Shown: positions 35,124 to 45,328 of the stretch, piece after piece
Layout: every line of letters begins with the position of its first letter
How positions within the stretch are numbered: the first letter of the stretch is position 1
Origin: Paraburkholderia megapolitana
GTDB taxonomy: Bacteria > Pseudomonadota > Gammaproteobacteria > Burkholderiales > Burkholderiaceae
Direction: 5' to 3'
DNA length: 64,000 bases
Assembly: GCF_007556815.1 (NCBI RefSeq)
Contig: NZ_CP041745.1
Coordinates: 1,178,001 to 1,242,000, forward strand
Made by a program: the position numbers and the translations under genes
Notes under the pieces: generated by a model
Database searches by the model: none
The model's input: the letters and a program-made list of their open reading frames with translations, nothing else
Told to the model about the DNA's origin: nothing

Positions 35124-38100
35124 CTAACCCGTATTGCGCAACCCCGCCGCAATCCCGTTGATCGTCAAATGGATCCCGCGCCGCAGCCGCGCGTTCGTAT
35201 CGCCCGCACGATGCCGCTTGAGCAGTTCGACCTGCAAGTGATTCAACGGGTCGAGATACGGGAACCGGTTCTTGATCGAACGGGCGAGCAGCGGGTTGTC
35301 CGCAAGACGTTCGCTCTTGCCGGTGATCTCGGACAACACCTTCGATGTCCGCTCCCACTCCGCGACGATTCGCTCGAACACATGCTTGCGCAGCTTCTTG
35401 TCGGTGACGAGATGCGCGTAGCGTGACGCGACCGCGAGGTCAGTCTTGGCGAGCACCATGTCCATGTTCGACAGCAGGTTCGCGAAGAACGGCCAGGTCT
35501 TGTGCATTTTCTTCAGCACGGCGAGACGGCGGCTGCGCTCGGCATCGCTAGGCGCGCTGTCGAGATGCGCGGCGACCGCGCTGCCGAAGCCGTACCAGCC
35601 GGTCAACAGCAACCGGCATTGGCCCCACGAAAACCCCCACGGAATTGCGCGCAGATCTTCGATCTTGCGTTGCTTTGGATCTTGCAGCTTGCGCGACGCG
35701 GGCCGGCTGCCGATGTTCAGCTCGGCAATTTCCGCGATCGGCGTCGACGAGAAGAAGTAGTCGGTGAAGCCGGGCGTTTCATAGACGAGCGCGCGGTAAG
35801 CAGCCATCGCCGCATCGGACAGGCTTTGCATCGTTTCTTCGAACGCGGGCAACTGCGCAGGCGCGTTGCCGTGCGGCAGCAGCGATGCTTCGAGCGTCGC
35901 GGCCACCACCGTTTCCAGATTGCGCCGGCCGATTTCGGGGTTGCCGAACTTGCTCGCGATCACTTCGCCTTGCTCGGTCAGACGGATCTGACCATCGACG
36001 GTACCGGGCGGCTGCGACAGGATGGCCTGGTACGTCGGACCGCCGCCGCGCCCAACCGTGCCGCCGCGGCCGTGAAAGAGCCGCAGCGTAACGCCGCGTT
36101 GGTTGAACAGCGACACGAGTGCCAGTTCCGCGCGATACAGCTCCCAGTTCGACGTGAGGAAGCCGCCATCCTTGTTGCTGTCCGAGTAGCCGAGCATGAC
36201 TTCCTGCTCGCCACCCTGATGTTCGATCAACGCGTCGACGCCGGGCAGCGCGATCAGGTCGCGCATGATGTGCGGTGCGTTGCGCAGATCGGGGATCGTC
36301 TCGAACAGCGGGATCACCATCAGGCCGGCCCGCGCCGGTTCGTGCGCATCGCCGAGACGCCCTTGCAGCAGGCCGGTTTCCTTCTGCAACAACATCACTT
36401 CGACCAGATCGCTGACCGTTTCCGTGTGCGAGATGATGTAGTTGCGCACGGCGCGCGGACCGAACTTCTCGCGTGTGACGCGCGCGGCTTCGAGTACGCC
36501 CAGTTCGCTCTTCGCGAGCTCAGAGTACTCGATATAGGCTGAGCGCAGCGGCCGCGGTTGTGCAAGTTCGGCGAGCAGCACGCGCAGCTTGTCGGCTTCG
36601 GTCAGGGCTGCATAGTCGGCCTCGACGCCCGCGCGCTTGAGCAGCTCGGCGACGACCGCTTCATGCACATCCGAGCTTTGCCGCAGATCGATGCTCGCCA
36701 GATGGAAGCCGAACACTTCGGCGGCACGCGCGAGCGGCGACAGGCGCGGTGTAGCAAGCGAGGCGCCGTGATGCTCGGCCAGCGAATCGACCAGCACCTG
36801 CAGGTCGCGCGCGAATTCCGACGCATCCTCGTACGGTTGCGCGCGTACCGGTTGCGTTCCGCGGCCGGCGCTGCGCACCGGTACCGCACCTTCGCCGAGC
36901 CGCACGCGCGCGCTTGCCGCGAGCCGCGTGTACATGCCGATCAACGCACGACGATACGGCTCGTCGACGCGATGCGGCGACTGGTCCGGCGAGATCGCCG
37001 CCAGTTTCTTCAGATCGTCGCTGGCGCCGGTCAGCAGATGGGAGATTGACAGCTCGGCGCCGAGTTTGTGCACCTGTTCCAGATAGTGTTCGAAGATCAC
37101 CGCGGCCTGGCGCGTGATCGCTTCTTCGAGCGTCGCGGCGGTGACATTCGGATTGCCGTCGCGATCGCCGCCGATCCAGCTGCCCATCTGGAAGAACGGC
37201 GGCAGGCGCGCGGGCAGGCCGTGTTCGGCGAGCGCGGCTTCGATGTCCGCATACAGCGCGGGGATTTCTTCGAGGAACGTCGCGCGGTAGTACGACAGCG
37301 CGTTTTCGATTTCGTCGGCGACGGTCAGACGCGCATCGCGCAGCATCCGCGTTTGCCACAGCGACGTGACGCGGGCGCGCAGCAGCGACTCGTTGTGCGC
37401 GCGTTCGCGCACCGTGAGCGGCTGATCGCGCTCGGCGAGCAGCCGCGCGATGTCGTGCTGCGCATCGAGAATGCTCTTGCGTTGCACTTCGGTCGGGTGG
37501 GCCGTTAGCACCGGCACGATCAGCGCGTCGTTGAAGAACTGCTGCAGCACCGGGGTGGCCGCCGCGCCGGCTTCCGCCAGCCGCTCGAGCGCGTACGCGA
37601 TGGTGCCCGCCTGCGATTGCGACCCGGCCAGCGCGTGGATGCGGTGGCGGCGGTTGCGATGGCGGTCTTCGGCGATGTTCGCCAGATGCGAGAAATAGCT
37701 GAACGCGCGCACGACGCTCACCGTCTGCTCGGGGCTCAGCGAGCGCAACTTCTTGTCGAGCGCCTGGGCGGCGGCACTGTCGTCCTCGCGGCGAAAGCGC
37801 ACCGCGGTCTGCCGGATCGTTTCGACGACGTCGAACACTTCGCTGCCTTCCTGCTCGCGCACGACGTCACCGAGCAGGCGTCCCAGATAGCGGATGTCCT
37901 GGAAGAGCGGCTGGTCCTTGTCTTCGCGCGTGCGGCCGCTGGTTTTGGCGGCGGGCTTTGCATCGCTTGCCGGCGCGGTTTGCGCGATCCCCGCCGCGCC
38001 GTTCAGTGCCGCTTCGACCGCGATGGCCTGAGCGGCTTGAGTCGCCGCCGCTTTCGAGCGCTTGCCGGTCTTGACCGGGCGGGTAGCTGCCGCGTTTTTG

Positions 38101-38276
38101 CTGGCCTTGCCGCTCTTGCCGCCTTTGTGCAGGCTGGCGTTCTTGCTGGTTTTGGCGGGCGCAGCCGCTTTTGCGCCCTTCGGCGCGCGGGCAGGAGCGG
38201 CGGCCGGAGCAGCCGCGGAAGCGTTGAGCGATGCAGTATTGCGGCGGGCAGGGCGCGCCGATCCGGAAGACGTCAC
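35124..38276 (-). CDS. ppc: phosphoenolpyruvate carboxylase with histone-like N-terminal tail
   Basis: Forms oxaloacetate from PEP and bicarbonate, replenishing the TCA cycle. 1050 residues, versus about 880-930 for most bacterial enzymes. The extra length is a 115-residue N-terminal Ala/Lys/Pro-rich tail before the usual start ([16 protein letters not shown]). Catalytic motifs are [41 protein letters not shown] and [16 protein letters not shown], and the C-terminus is [11 protein letters not shown]. Start ATG 38276 includes the tail; the carboxylase core begins near residue 120. Divergent from hemC across 417 bp. Confidence 0.96.
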   Translation of the reverse strand: MTSSGSARPARRNTASLNASAAAPAAAPARAPKGAKAAAPAKTSKNASLHKGGKSGKASKNAAATRPVKTGKRSKAAATQAAQAIAVEAALNGAAGIAQTAPASDAKPAAKTSGRTREDKDQPLFQDIRYLGRLLGDVVREQEGSEVFDVVETIRQTAVRFRREDDSAAAQALDKKLRSLSPEQTVSVVRAFSYFSHLANIAEDRHRNRRHRIHALAGSQSQAGTIAYALERLAEAGAAATPVLQQFFNDALIVPVLTAHPTEVQRKSILDAQHDIARLLAERDQPLTVRERAHNESLLRARVTSLWQTRMLRDARLTVADEIENALSYYRATFLEEIPALYADIEAALAEHGLPARLPPFFQMGSWIGGDRDGNPNVTAATLEEAITRQAAVIFEHYLEQVHKLGAELSISHLLTGASDDLKKLAAISPDQSPHRVDEPYRRALIGMYTRLAASARVRLGEGAVPVRSAGRGTQPVRAQPYEDASEFARDLQVLVDSLAEHHGASLATPRLSPLARAAEVFGFHLASIDLRQSSDVHEAVVAELLKRAGVEADYAALTEADKLRVLLAELAQPRPLRSAYIEYSELAKSELGVLEAARVTREKFGPRAVRNYIISHTETVSDLVEVMLLQKETGLLQGRLGDAHEPARAGLMVIPLFETIPDLRNAPHIMRDLIALPGVDALIEHQGGEQEVMLGYSDSNKDGGFLTSNWELYRAELALVSLFNQRGVTLRLFHGRGGTVGRGGGPTYQAILSQPPGTVDGQIRLTEQGEVIASKFGNPEIGRRNLETVVAATLEASLLPHGNAPAQLPAFEETMQSLSDAAMAAYRALVYETPGFTDYFFSSTPIAEIAELNIGSRPASRKLQDPKQRKIEDLRAIPWGFSWGQCRLLLTGWYGFGSAVAAHLDSAPSDAERSRRLAVLKKMHKTWPFFANLLSNMDMVLAKTDLAVASRYAHLVTDKKLRKHVFERIVAEWERTSKVLSEITGKSERLADNPLLARSIKNRFPYLDPLNHLQVELLKRHRAGDTNARLRRGIHLTINGIAAGLRNTG

Positions 38277-38693
38277 GATGGGTTTCCTCGGGGAAGCCAG
38301 GGTCTAAAGAAGATGGACTGCTGTTACTTGACTGCTCGAACTGCGTGCCGGACTGCGCATGCGCTTCGGTGCCGAGGCCTGTCGGGCTACAGCATACGGC
38401 GCGAAAACTGCAGGGACTACCTCAAAACGCACGCGATTTGCGTGGGAACGACATACATGACACTTGCGATCCGCCGCATTGCATCATGCCGCGCGCTATC
38501 GGGCTGTGTACGAACGACCGTGCGCGAATAGTGAACTGCACAGGCTGGAGATACCGCGCTCCAATGCCCAGGAGCGTCTGCGTCTGCCTCCTGCCACCGA
38601 CACCCGCCGGCACGGCCGCCGGAGCGGGCGGACGTGGCCGGAGCGCGTGCTAACATTGTTGGTCATTACATCCTGTCATTCGACTACCCAGGA
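38277..38693. other. divergent intergenic region between ppc and hemC
   Basis: 417 bp with no supportable gene; the open frames are shadows with no family likeness. It holds the promoters of ppc (minus) and hemC (plus). No palindrome strong enough to call an operator was seen. Confidence 0.5.
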
Positions 38694-39677
38694 ATGAATT
38701 CCGAGACGCCTTCCGCGCCGCCCCCCCATACGCTGGTCATTGCCTCACGCGAGAGCCGCCTCGCGATGTGGCAAGCCGAACACGTGCAGTGTGCGCTGCA
38801 CAAATTATATCCATCTTGCGACGTAAAAATCCTCGGAATCACGACACGCGGCGATCAGATTCTCGATCGCACGTTGTCGAAGGTTGGTGGTAAGGGGCTG
38901 TTCGTCAAGGAACTCGAGAACGCGCTGGCCGACGGCCGCGCCGATCTCGCGGTGCATTCGCTCAAGGATGTACCGATGGAACTGCCGCCGGGCTTTGCGC
39001 TGTCGACGGTGATGGAGCGCGAGGATCCGCGCGATGCGTTCGTGTCGAACGGCTACGATTCGCTTGCTGCGCTGCCGGCCGGTAGTGTGGTCGGCACGTC
39101 GAGCCTGCGCCGAGAGGCGATGGTGCGCACGCGCTACCCGCAGCTTGTCGTGAAGCCGCTGCGCGGCAATCTCGACACGCGGCTCGGCAAACTGGATCGC
39201 GGCGATTACGCAGCGATCATTCTTGCCGCCGCCGGGCTGAAGCGGCTCGGCCTCGAGCAGCGCATCACCGCATGGCTCGATCCAGAGGACTGCCTGCCCG
39301 CGGCCGGACAAGGCGCGCTCGGCATCGAGATTCGCGCCGACCGCGCCGATCTGGCGGCATGGCTCGCGCCGCTGCATCACGAGCATACGTCGCTCGCCGT
39401 CGAGGCCGAACGGATGGTGTCGCGCGCGCTTGGCGGGAGTTGCGAGGTACCGCTCGCCGCGTACGCAATGTGGCACGACGGTGCGCTGCATCTGCGCGGC
39501 ATCGTGGCGACGCCCGATGGGCAGCGCGTGCTGCACGCGCATGCGTCGTCGCCGGCGGCGACGGTTGCCGCGGCGCTTGAGCTGGGCAACGAGGTCGCGG
39601 GCCAGCTCGTGACCCAGGGTGCGCTCGATATCGTCCGTGCGCTGAGCATCGCGAGCGGCAAGCCGGCCGATACCTGA
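38694..39677 (+). CDS. hemC: hydroxymethylbilane synthase (porphobilinogen deaminase)
   Basis: Condenses four porphobilinogens into hydroxymethylbilane in haem and B12 synthesis. 327 residues. Conserved [34 protein letters not shown], and the cofactor-binding Cys in [15 protein letters not shown] 38694 has a short Pro-rich lead before the domain start [15 protein letters not shown]; the frame is open 20 codons further. The stop overlaps the hemD start (TGATG), so the haem genes form a coupled operon. Confidence 0.97.
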   Translation: MNSETPSAPPPHTLVIASRESRLAMWQAEHVQCALHKLYPSCDVKILGITTRGDQILDRTLSKVGGKGLFVKELENALADGRADLAVHSLKDVPMELPPGFALSTVMEREDPRDAFVSNGYDSLAALPAGSVVGTSSLRREAMVRTRYPQLVVKPLRGNLDTRLGKLDRGDYAAIILAAAGLKRLGLEQRITAWLDPEDCLPAAGQGALGIEIRADRADLAAWLAPLHHEHTSLAVEAERMVSRALGGSCEVPLAAYAMWHDGALHLRGIVATPDGQRVLHAHASSPAATVAAALELGNEVAGQLVTQGALDIVRALSIASGKPADT

Positions 39678-41764
39678 TGACCGCCGACCGTGCTTCCGAC
39701 CCAACCACAGGCGCCGCGCCCGACGCGGCGGCTAAGAAGGCTGCGTCGCCGTTCACCGTTGTCCTGACACGACCCAACGTATCGACCGGCGAGGGTGATA
39801 CAGCGGCGAACCCGCTCGCGTCGCAACTCGCTGCGGCTGGCATCGCGACCTTCGACTTCCCGCTGATCGAGATCGCCGACGTGGTCGACGATGCGCCGCT
39901 GCGCGCCGCGCTCGCATCGCTCGAACAATACGTGCTGGTCGTCTTCGTCTCGCCGAACGCCGTCGATCACGCGTTCGCCCGCTACAACGCGATCTGGCCG
40001 CATGCATTGCCGGTCGGCGTAGTCGGGCCGGGCAGTGTGGCGGCGCTGGCGCGCCACGGCGTCGCAGCACCGTCCTGCACCGTGATCTGCCCGGCTGCTT
40101 CCACCGATGAAGACAACGCGCGCTTCGACTCCGAAGCGCTGTACGCCTCGCTCGAAGTGGCGCTTGGCGAGCGTGCGTTCGAAGGTCGGCGCGTGCTGAT
40201 CGTGCGTGGCGACGGCGGCCGCGAATGGCTTGCCGACCGGCTGCGCGAAGCGGGCGCGACCGTCGACACGGTCGCCGCGTACCGGCGCCTCGTGCCGGAG
40301 CCGCCCATCGGCGCGTGGGCGCGCGTGCATGCGCTGCTCGCGGGTGACCCGCATACGTGGCTCGTCACGAGTTCGGAGGGCGTGCGCAACCTGATCGAAC
40401 TGGCGCAGGAGCATCTGACCGCCGACGAACTCGTTCAACTGAAGCACGCTGCGCTCGTCGCACCCCACCCACGCATCGCGGAAACCGCGCGGGGACTTGG
40501 TTTTGATAGCATTACGGTGTCCGGCGCGGGTACCGACCGCATTGCGCGCACCCTGCTTGCCTCCGCAGCTTCCGTCGTTCAACCGGTAGCGGCTACTTCG
40601 ACTACTCCGGCTCAATCACAGGCTCACTCATGGGCTCATTCACGCATGACTGATTCGAACGCTTCCACGAACGCCTCTCCCCAGCCGGCCGCAACCCCCC
40701 CGTTGCCGCCGAATCCCCCTTTTACGCCCTATGAAGCGCAGTCGCAGCGGCGCAGCATCAGCGGGCCGCTGCTGTGGTTTGTCGTCGTGGTGATCGCGTG
40801 TGCGGCGGGCGTCGGGGCGTTTGCGCTGAACCGCAAGGTGATCCGGCTCGACCAGCAACTGACGCAGCGCCAGCAGGCCAACGACACGCAAACCAGCGAG
40901 CTGCGCGTGAAGACCGAGCAGGCGGTCGCGACCGTGCATCAGATGGACTCGCAGATCTCGCAGCTCGAAGGCAAGCTCGCCGATGCGCAGACTTCGCAGC
41001 AGGCGCTGCAGCAACAATATGCGGATCTCGCGCGCAACCGCGACGACTGGACGCTCGCCGAAGTCGGGCAGATGCTCTCGAGCGCAAGCGAGCAGTTGCA
41101 ACTGACCGGCAACACGCAGCTCGCGCTGTTCGCGTTGCAAAGTGCGGACACGCGGCTCGCGGCCTCCGATGGTGCGCAGGTACTGCTGGTTCGCAAGGCG
41201 ATCGCGCAGGACATCGACAAGCTGAAGTCCGCACCGTCCACTGATCTGACCGGGCTCGCGATCAAGCTCGATAACGCTATCGATCAGGTCGATACGCTGC
41301 CGCTCTCGGGCGAAGCGCCGATTGTGCACGCCACGCCGCATGCGCCGGTACCTGGGGACACCGCGAAGGTCGCGGCCGCCACCGGCGAGCCGCGCTGGAA
41401 AGTGTGGTGGAAGGAGTTTTCGGCGGGCGTCGGCGAACAGTTGACGAGCCTCGTGCAGGTGCGCCGGCTCGATCATGCGGACTCGATGCTCGTCGCGCCC
41501 GACCAGGGCTACTTCCTGCGTGAGAACCTGAAGCTGCGCTTGCTGTCGGCGCGGCTTGCGCTGCTCTCGCGTAACCAGACGACGCTCAAGTCCGATCTGC
41601 ATGCCGCCGATGCGGCGCTCGCGCGTTACTTCGATCCGTCGTCGAAGGCAACGCAGACAGTGCGCGGTCTCGTGAAGGAGGTCGACGATGGTTCGGCGGC
41701 TGTTCAGTTGCCGGATCTGAGCACGAGCTTGCAGGCCGTTCACCAATACCATAGCCGGGGTTAA
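39677..41764 (+). CDS. hemDX: uroporphyrinogen-III synthase fused to HemX membrane protein
   Basis: 695 residues in two parts. Residues 1 to about 290 are the HemD synthase that closes and inverts ring D (FTVVLTRPN, VVFVSPNAVDHAF, WLVTSSEGVRNLIEL, KHAALVAPHPRIAETA). After a Ser/Thr-rich linker, residues about 325-695 are HemX: a single membrane segment (LLWFVVVVIACAAGVGAFAL), a coiled coil (QTSQQALQQQYADLARN) and a periplasmic helical part. There is no SAM-methyltransferase domain, so an annotation as uroporphyrin-III C-methyltransferase would be misleading. An internal ATG at 40646 could also produce HemX alone. Overlaps hemC and is followed within 3 bp by hemY. Confidence 0.92.
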   Translation: MTADRASDPTTGAAPDAAAKKAASPFTVVLTRPNVSTGEGDTAANPLASQLAAAGIATFDFPLIEIADVVDDAPLRAALASLEQYVLVVFVSPNAVDHAFARYNAIWPHALPVGVVGPGSVAALARHGVAAPSCTVICPAASTDEDNARFDSEALYASLEVALGERAFEGRRVLIVRGDGGREWLADRLREAGATVDTVAAYRRLVPEPPIGAWARVHALLAGDPHTWLVTSSEGVRNLIELAQEHLTADELVQLKHAALVAPHPRIAETARGLGFDSITVSGAGTDRIARTLLASAASVVQPVAATSTTPAQSQAHSWAHSRMTDSNASTNASPQPAATPPLPPNPPFTPYEAQSQRRSISGPLLWFVVVVIACAAGVGAFALNRKVIRLDQQLTQRQQANDTQTSELRVKTEQAVATVHQMDSQISQLEGKLADAQTSQQALQQQYADLARNRDDWTLAEVGQMLSSASEQLQLTGNTQLALFALQSADTRLAASDGAQVLLVRKAIAQDIDKLKSAPSTDLTGLAIKLDNAIDQVDTLPLSGEAPIVHATPHAPVPGDTAKVAAATGEPRWKVWWKEFSAGVGEQLTSLVQVRRLDHADSMLVAPDQGYFLRENLKLRLLSARLALLSRNQTTLKSDLHAADAALARYFDPSSKATQTVRGLVKEVDDGSAAVQLPDLSTSLQAVHQYHSRG

Positions 41765-41766
41765 TC

Positions 41767-42957
41767 ATGGCGCTCCGGGGACTCATCTGGCTGGCCTTCC
41801 TGTTCGCGATCGCGGTCGTGCTCGCGATCACCGGACGCTTCGACGCAGGGCAGGTGCTGCTCGTCTATCCGCCGTATCGGGTCGATATTTCGCTGAACCT
41901 GTTTATCGTCGGTCTGATCGTGCTGTTCATTCTCGTGTATGCGCTGCTGCGTATCGTGCGCAACATCTGGCGCATGCCGCAGCGCGTGGCGGCGTACCGG
42001 GCGAGATCGCGCGTTGCGAAGGCGCATGCGGCGCTGCGCGACGCGATCGGCAATCTGTATGCGGGCCGCTTCTCGCGGGCTGAGAAGTCCGCTCGCGACT
42101 CGCTGGCGAACGGCGACAACAAGGGCGCGGCCGGCCTGATCGCCGCCAACGCCGCGCACCGCATGCACGAGTACGCGCGCCGTGACGAGTGGCTCGCGCA
42201 GATCGAAGGAGCCGACTGGCAGGACGCACGTCTGATGGCGACCGCCGACATGCGTGCCGATGCGCGCGATGCCGATGGTGCGCTTGTGGCGCTCACTGAG
42301 ATGCAATCGCAGGGCGGCCGGCGCATTCACGCGCAGCAGATCGCACTGCGTGCACAGCAGCAGTTGAAGAACTGGAGCGAAGTGCTGAAGCTCGTCAAGA
42401 CGCTCGAAAAGCGCGAGGCGATTCATCCGGCGGTGGCCGTGCGTCTGCGGCAACTCGCGGCGGAAAACCTGTTGCGCGATCGTCGTCACAACGCCGATGC
42501 GCTGCTCGAACTGTGGCATTCGCTGACGCCGGTGGAGCGGCACTCGCCGCGTCTCGCCGATCTCGCGGCTGAGCTGCTGATCGCGCTGAACCGTCCGCAG
42601 GATGCGCGCAAGATCGTCGAAGAGGCGCTTGCGCAGAACTGGGATGCGCGTCTGCTGCGCCGCTATCCAGAGACCGCGGGTGGCGATGCGTTGCCGCTGA
42701 TCCAGAAAGCCGAAGGGTGGAAGAACGATCGCCCCGACGATGCCGATCTGCTGTTCGCGCTCGGTCGCCTGTGTCTGCATCAGCAGTTGTGGGGCAAGGC
42801 GCAGTTGTTCCTCGAGGCCGCGTTGAAGATCGCGGACAACGAACCGTTGAAGATCCGCACGCATCGTGCGCTGGCCCGTCTGCATGAGCAGCTTGGCGAT
42901 GCGGACAAGGCGAGCCAGCACTATCGCGAGAGTGCGCTGGCGATGAACGTGGTGTGA
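41767..42957 (+). CDS. hemY: HemY, haem-biosynthesis-associated TPR membrane protein
   Basis: 396 residues. Two N-terminal membrane segments (GLIWLAFLFAIAVVLAITG; LNLFIVGLIVLFILVYALL) are followed by tetratricopeptide-like helices (for example NGDNKGAAGLIAANAAHRMH and LLFALGRLCLHQQLWGKAQL). This is the proteobacterial HemY of the hemCDXY cluster, whose exact role in haem synthesis is unclear; it is not the protoporphyrinogen oxidase of the same name. The start lies 3 bp after the hemDX stop, and the operon ends at a terminator at 42987-43018. Confidence 0.95.
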   Translation: MALRGLIWLAFLFAIAVVLAITGRFDAGQVLLVYPPYRVDISLNLFIVGLIVLFILVYALLRIVRNIWRMPQRVAAYRARSRVAKAHAALRDAIGNLYAGRFSRAEKSARDSLANGDNKGAAGLIAANAAHRMHEYARRDEWLAQIEGADWQDARLMATADMRADARDADGALVALTEMQSQGGRRIHAQQIALRAQQQLKNWSEVLKLVKTLEKREAIHPAVAVRLRQLAAENLLRDRRHNADALLELWHSLTPVERHSPRLADLAAELLIALNRPQDARKIVEEALAQNWDARLLRRYPETAGGDALPLIQKAEGWKNDRPDDADLLFALGRLCLHQQLWGKAQLFLEAALKIADNEPLKIRTHRALARLHEQLGDADKASQHYRESALAMNVV

Positions 42958-42986
42958 TTTTTTGGCGCTAGCCGGTTGTTGTGTCG

Positions 42987-43018
42987 AAAGCCCTTGCAGT
43001 TGCTGCAAGGGCTTTTTT
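42987..43018 (+). terminator. intrinsic terminator of the hem operon
   Basis: AAGCCCTTGCA, a 5-nt loop and TGCAAGGGCTT are followed by a T-run, 30 bp after hemY. The matching A-run on the other side is weak, so it mainly serves the plus strand; the converging MFS gene ends at 43036. Confidence 0.88.
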
Positions 43019-43035
43019 CTTGCGCTTGTTACTTT

Positions 43036-44355
43036 TTATTTGTTCACGAGCCGCGCCGGCACACTCACCGCCAGCAGACCGCCCAGAATCATGAAAGCAG
43101 CGAGCATATACATGCCCGAATCGTTGGCGGCCGTCGCCTGCTTGAGCCAGCCCACTGCATACGGGCTCAGGAAGCCGGCCAGATTGCCGAGCGAGTTGAT
43201 CATCGCGATGCCTGCCGCCGCACCGGTGCCGGCGAGGAACGACGTAGGCAGACTCCAGAACAGCGGCAGTGTGGTGAGAATGCCCATCGTCGCGAGCGTG
43301 AGCGCAGTCATTGCGAGTACGGTGTTGTGCGCCCAGGCCACCGACAGCACCAGCCCGATCGCCCCCGCCAGTGCCGGCAGCGCGACGTGCCAGCGTCGCT
43401 CGCGGGAACGGTCGGCGCTGCGCGCGACGAGCACCATCGCGATCACCGCGGCCGCGAATGGAATCGCCGACAGCAGACCGATCAGAAGCGAGTCGCTCAC
43501 GCCGGTGGCCTTGATGATGGTCGGTAGCCAGAAGCTCACGCCGTATAGCCCCATCACGAACGAAAAATAGATCAGGCTCATGAGCCAGACGCGTGCGCTG
43601 GATAGCACGGCGCCGATGGGCATATCGTGCTTTTCGGCATCTTCGGCGGCGATGTTGCGCTCGAGCAGCGCGCGCTCGTCGTCGGTGAGCCAGGTCGCTT
43701 TGGCGATCCGGTCGTCGAGTACGAAGAACACGAGCACGCCGACCAGGATCGACGGGATGCCTTCGAGCAGAAACAGCCACTGCCAGCCGTGCCAGCCGTT
43801 CATGCCGTTAAAGGTCTTCAGGATGTAGCCCGACAGTGGCCCGCCGATCACCCCCGACAGCGCGATCGCCGTCATGAACCACGTGGTCATGCGCCCGCGC
43901 CGGTTCGCCGGATACCAGTAGGTCAGATACAGGATGATGCCAGGGAAGAAGCCCGCTTCGGCAAGACCGAGCAGGAAACGCATCACGTAGAACATCGTCG
44001 GCGTGGTGACGAACATCGTCAGCATCGAGACCACGCCCCACGACGCCATGATCCGCGCGATCCACACGCGCGCGCCGACACGATGCAGGATCACATTGCT
44101 GGGAATCTCGAAGACGAAATAGCCGAGGAAGAAGATGCCCGCGCCGAGACCGTAGACCGCATCGGAGAGATTGAGGTCGGTGGTCATCTGTAGCTTGGCG
44201 AAGCCGACGTTCACGCGGTCGAGATAGGCGACGACGTAGCACAGCATCAGCAGCGGCACGAGCCGCTTCGAGACCTTCCGGTAGGTTGCCTCTTCGAAGC
44301 TGGAAGGCGGCGCCCCTGCGCCGGGATGGGGAAGCGGACTCGCTGGTCTGGACAT
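43036..44355 (-). CDS. MFS transporter, anion:cation symporter (sugar acid) family
   Basis: 439 residues with 12 predicted membrane helices. The start region YRKVSKRLVPLLMLCYVVAYLDRVNVGFAKLQM is the typical opening of the ACS family (tartrate, galactonate, glucarate, phthalate transporters), read here in parts. GLAEAGFFPGIILYLTYWYP and RRGRMTTWFMTAIALSG are further signatures. The substrate is probably an organic or sugar acid; it is the third gene of the minus run ALDH-SDR-MFS, which supports a role in uptake for that pathway. It lies 158 bp downstream of the SDR gene, so a separate promoter is possible. Confidence 0.88.
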   Translation of the reverse strand: MSRPASPLPHPGAGAPPSSFEEATYRKVSKRLVPLLMLCYVVAYLDRVNVGFAKLQMTTDLNLSDAVYGLGAGIFFLGYFVFEIPSNVILHRVGARVWIARIMASWGVVSMLTMFVTTPTMFYVMRFLLGLAEAGFFPGIILYLTYWYPANRRGRMTTWFMTAIALSGVIGGPLSGYILKTFNGMNGWHGWQWLFLLEGIPSILVGVLVFFVLDDRIAKATWLTDDERALLERNIAAEDAEKHDMPIGAVLSSARVWLMSLIYFSFVMGLYGVSFWLPTIIKATGVSDSLLIGLLSAIPFAAAVIAMVLVARSADRSRERRWHVALPALAGAIGLVLSVAWAHNTVLAMTALTLATMGILTTLPLFWSLPTSFLAGTGAAAGIAMINSLGNLAGFLSPYAVGWLKQATAANDSGMYMLAAFMILGGLLAVSVPARLVNK

Positions 44356-44513
44356 CGTTGTCTCCTTATTTTTTACATATTGAAAGCCTTGGTGCCGTTC
44401 GCGATTCTAGTCGCGCCTGGCGCGTGCCGGCGCGTTATTTGACCGAGGGGAAACACCGAGCACAGCTGCGACGCGACGCATGAGATGGTCCGCTCGTACA
44501 TCGCGCAGCCGCG

Positions 44514-45272
44514 TCAGACGCAGCGTCCACCATCCACTTCGAGGCACACGCCGGTGATGAATTCCGCTTCGTCGGACGCCAGATACAGGCAGGCGTTCGC
44601 GATGTCCTGCGGCGTCGAGAAGCGGCCCAGCGGAATGCCGGCGAGAAAACGCTTGCGGTTCTCCGGCGTGTCTTCGACACCCATGAATTCGGACGTAAGC
44701 GCGGTCTCGCCGATCACCGGGTTCACGCAGTTCACGCGAATCCGGTCGGGGCCGAGTTCGACGGCGAGCGTCTTGCTCGCGATGATGACCGCGCCCTTGC
44801 TGCCGTTGTACCAGACGAGCCCGGGCCGCGGCCGCACGCCGGCGGTGGAGGCAATGTTCACGAACACGCCGCCGCCCTGTTCGCGAAAGTACGGCACGAA
44901 CGTCTGCACGCTCCAGTAGATGCTTTTCAGGTTCACGGCCAGGACGCGATCGAATTCGCTTTCGCTGATGTCGAGCACCGGCTTGTTACGGTGCGTGGTG
45001 CCCGCGTTGTTGACGACGATCTGTACGCTGCCGAAGTCTTCGAGTGCGGCGTCGCGCAGGTGTTGCCAGTCGGCGGCGCGCGTGACGTCGCCGGTCACCG
45101 CGATGGCCTTGCCGCCGGCGAGCGCGATTTCGCTTGCTACGCGCTCTGCCGCCGCACCGTTCAGATCGTTGACGACGACGTTCGCGCCTTCGCGCGCATA
45201 GGTTTTGGCGATGCCCTCGCCGAAGCCAGAACCGCCACCTGTGACGAGCGCCGTTTTACCTGTCAACCGCAT
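44514..45272 (-). CDS. SDR-family oxidoreductase
   Basis: 252-residue classical short-chain dehydrogenase. TGGGSGFGEGIA (about 11-22) is the cofactor glycine motif, NNAGTTHRNKP the structural NNAG, IASTAG carries the catalytic Ser and YNGSKGAV the Tyr-Lys pair. The ND(L) at the end of strand 2 (VVVNDLNG) favours NAD over NADP. In context with an aldehyde dehydrogenase and an organic-acid transporter it likely oxidises an alcohol or sugar to the aldehyde or keto intermediate; substrate unknown. Confidence 0.9.
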   Translation of the reverse strand: MRLTGKTALVTGGGSGFGEGIAKTYAREGANVVVNDLNGAAAERVASEIALAGGKAIAVTGDVTRAADWQHLRDAALEDFGSVQIVVNNAGTTHRNKPVLDISESEFDRVLAVNLKSIYWSVQTFVPYFREQGGGVFVNIASTAGVRPRPGLVWYNGSKGAVIIASKTLAVELGPDRIRVNCVNPVIGETALTSEFMGVEDTPENRKRFLAGIPLGRFSTPQDIANACLYLASDEAEFITGVCLEVDGGRCV

Positions 45273-45328
45273 GGGTGTCTCCTGTTTTGTGATGATGTCG
45301 CTGCGTCGCTGTACTGTGGCCAGCCGCG

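Noticed and set aside
39677..41764. Uroporphyrin-III C-methyltransferase activity in the HemDX protein
   Set aside because: No SAM-binding methyltransferase domain is visible; the C-terminal part is a membrane-anchored coiled-coil HemX.
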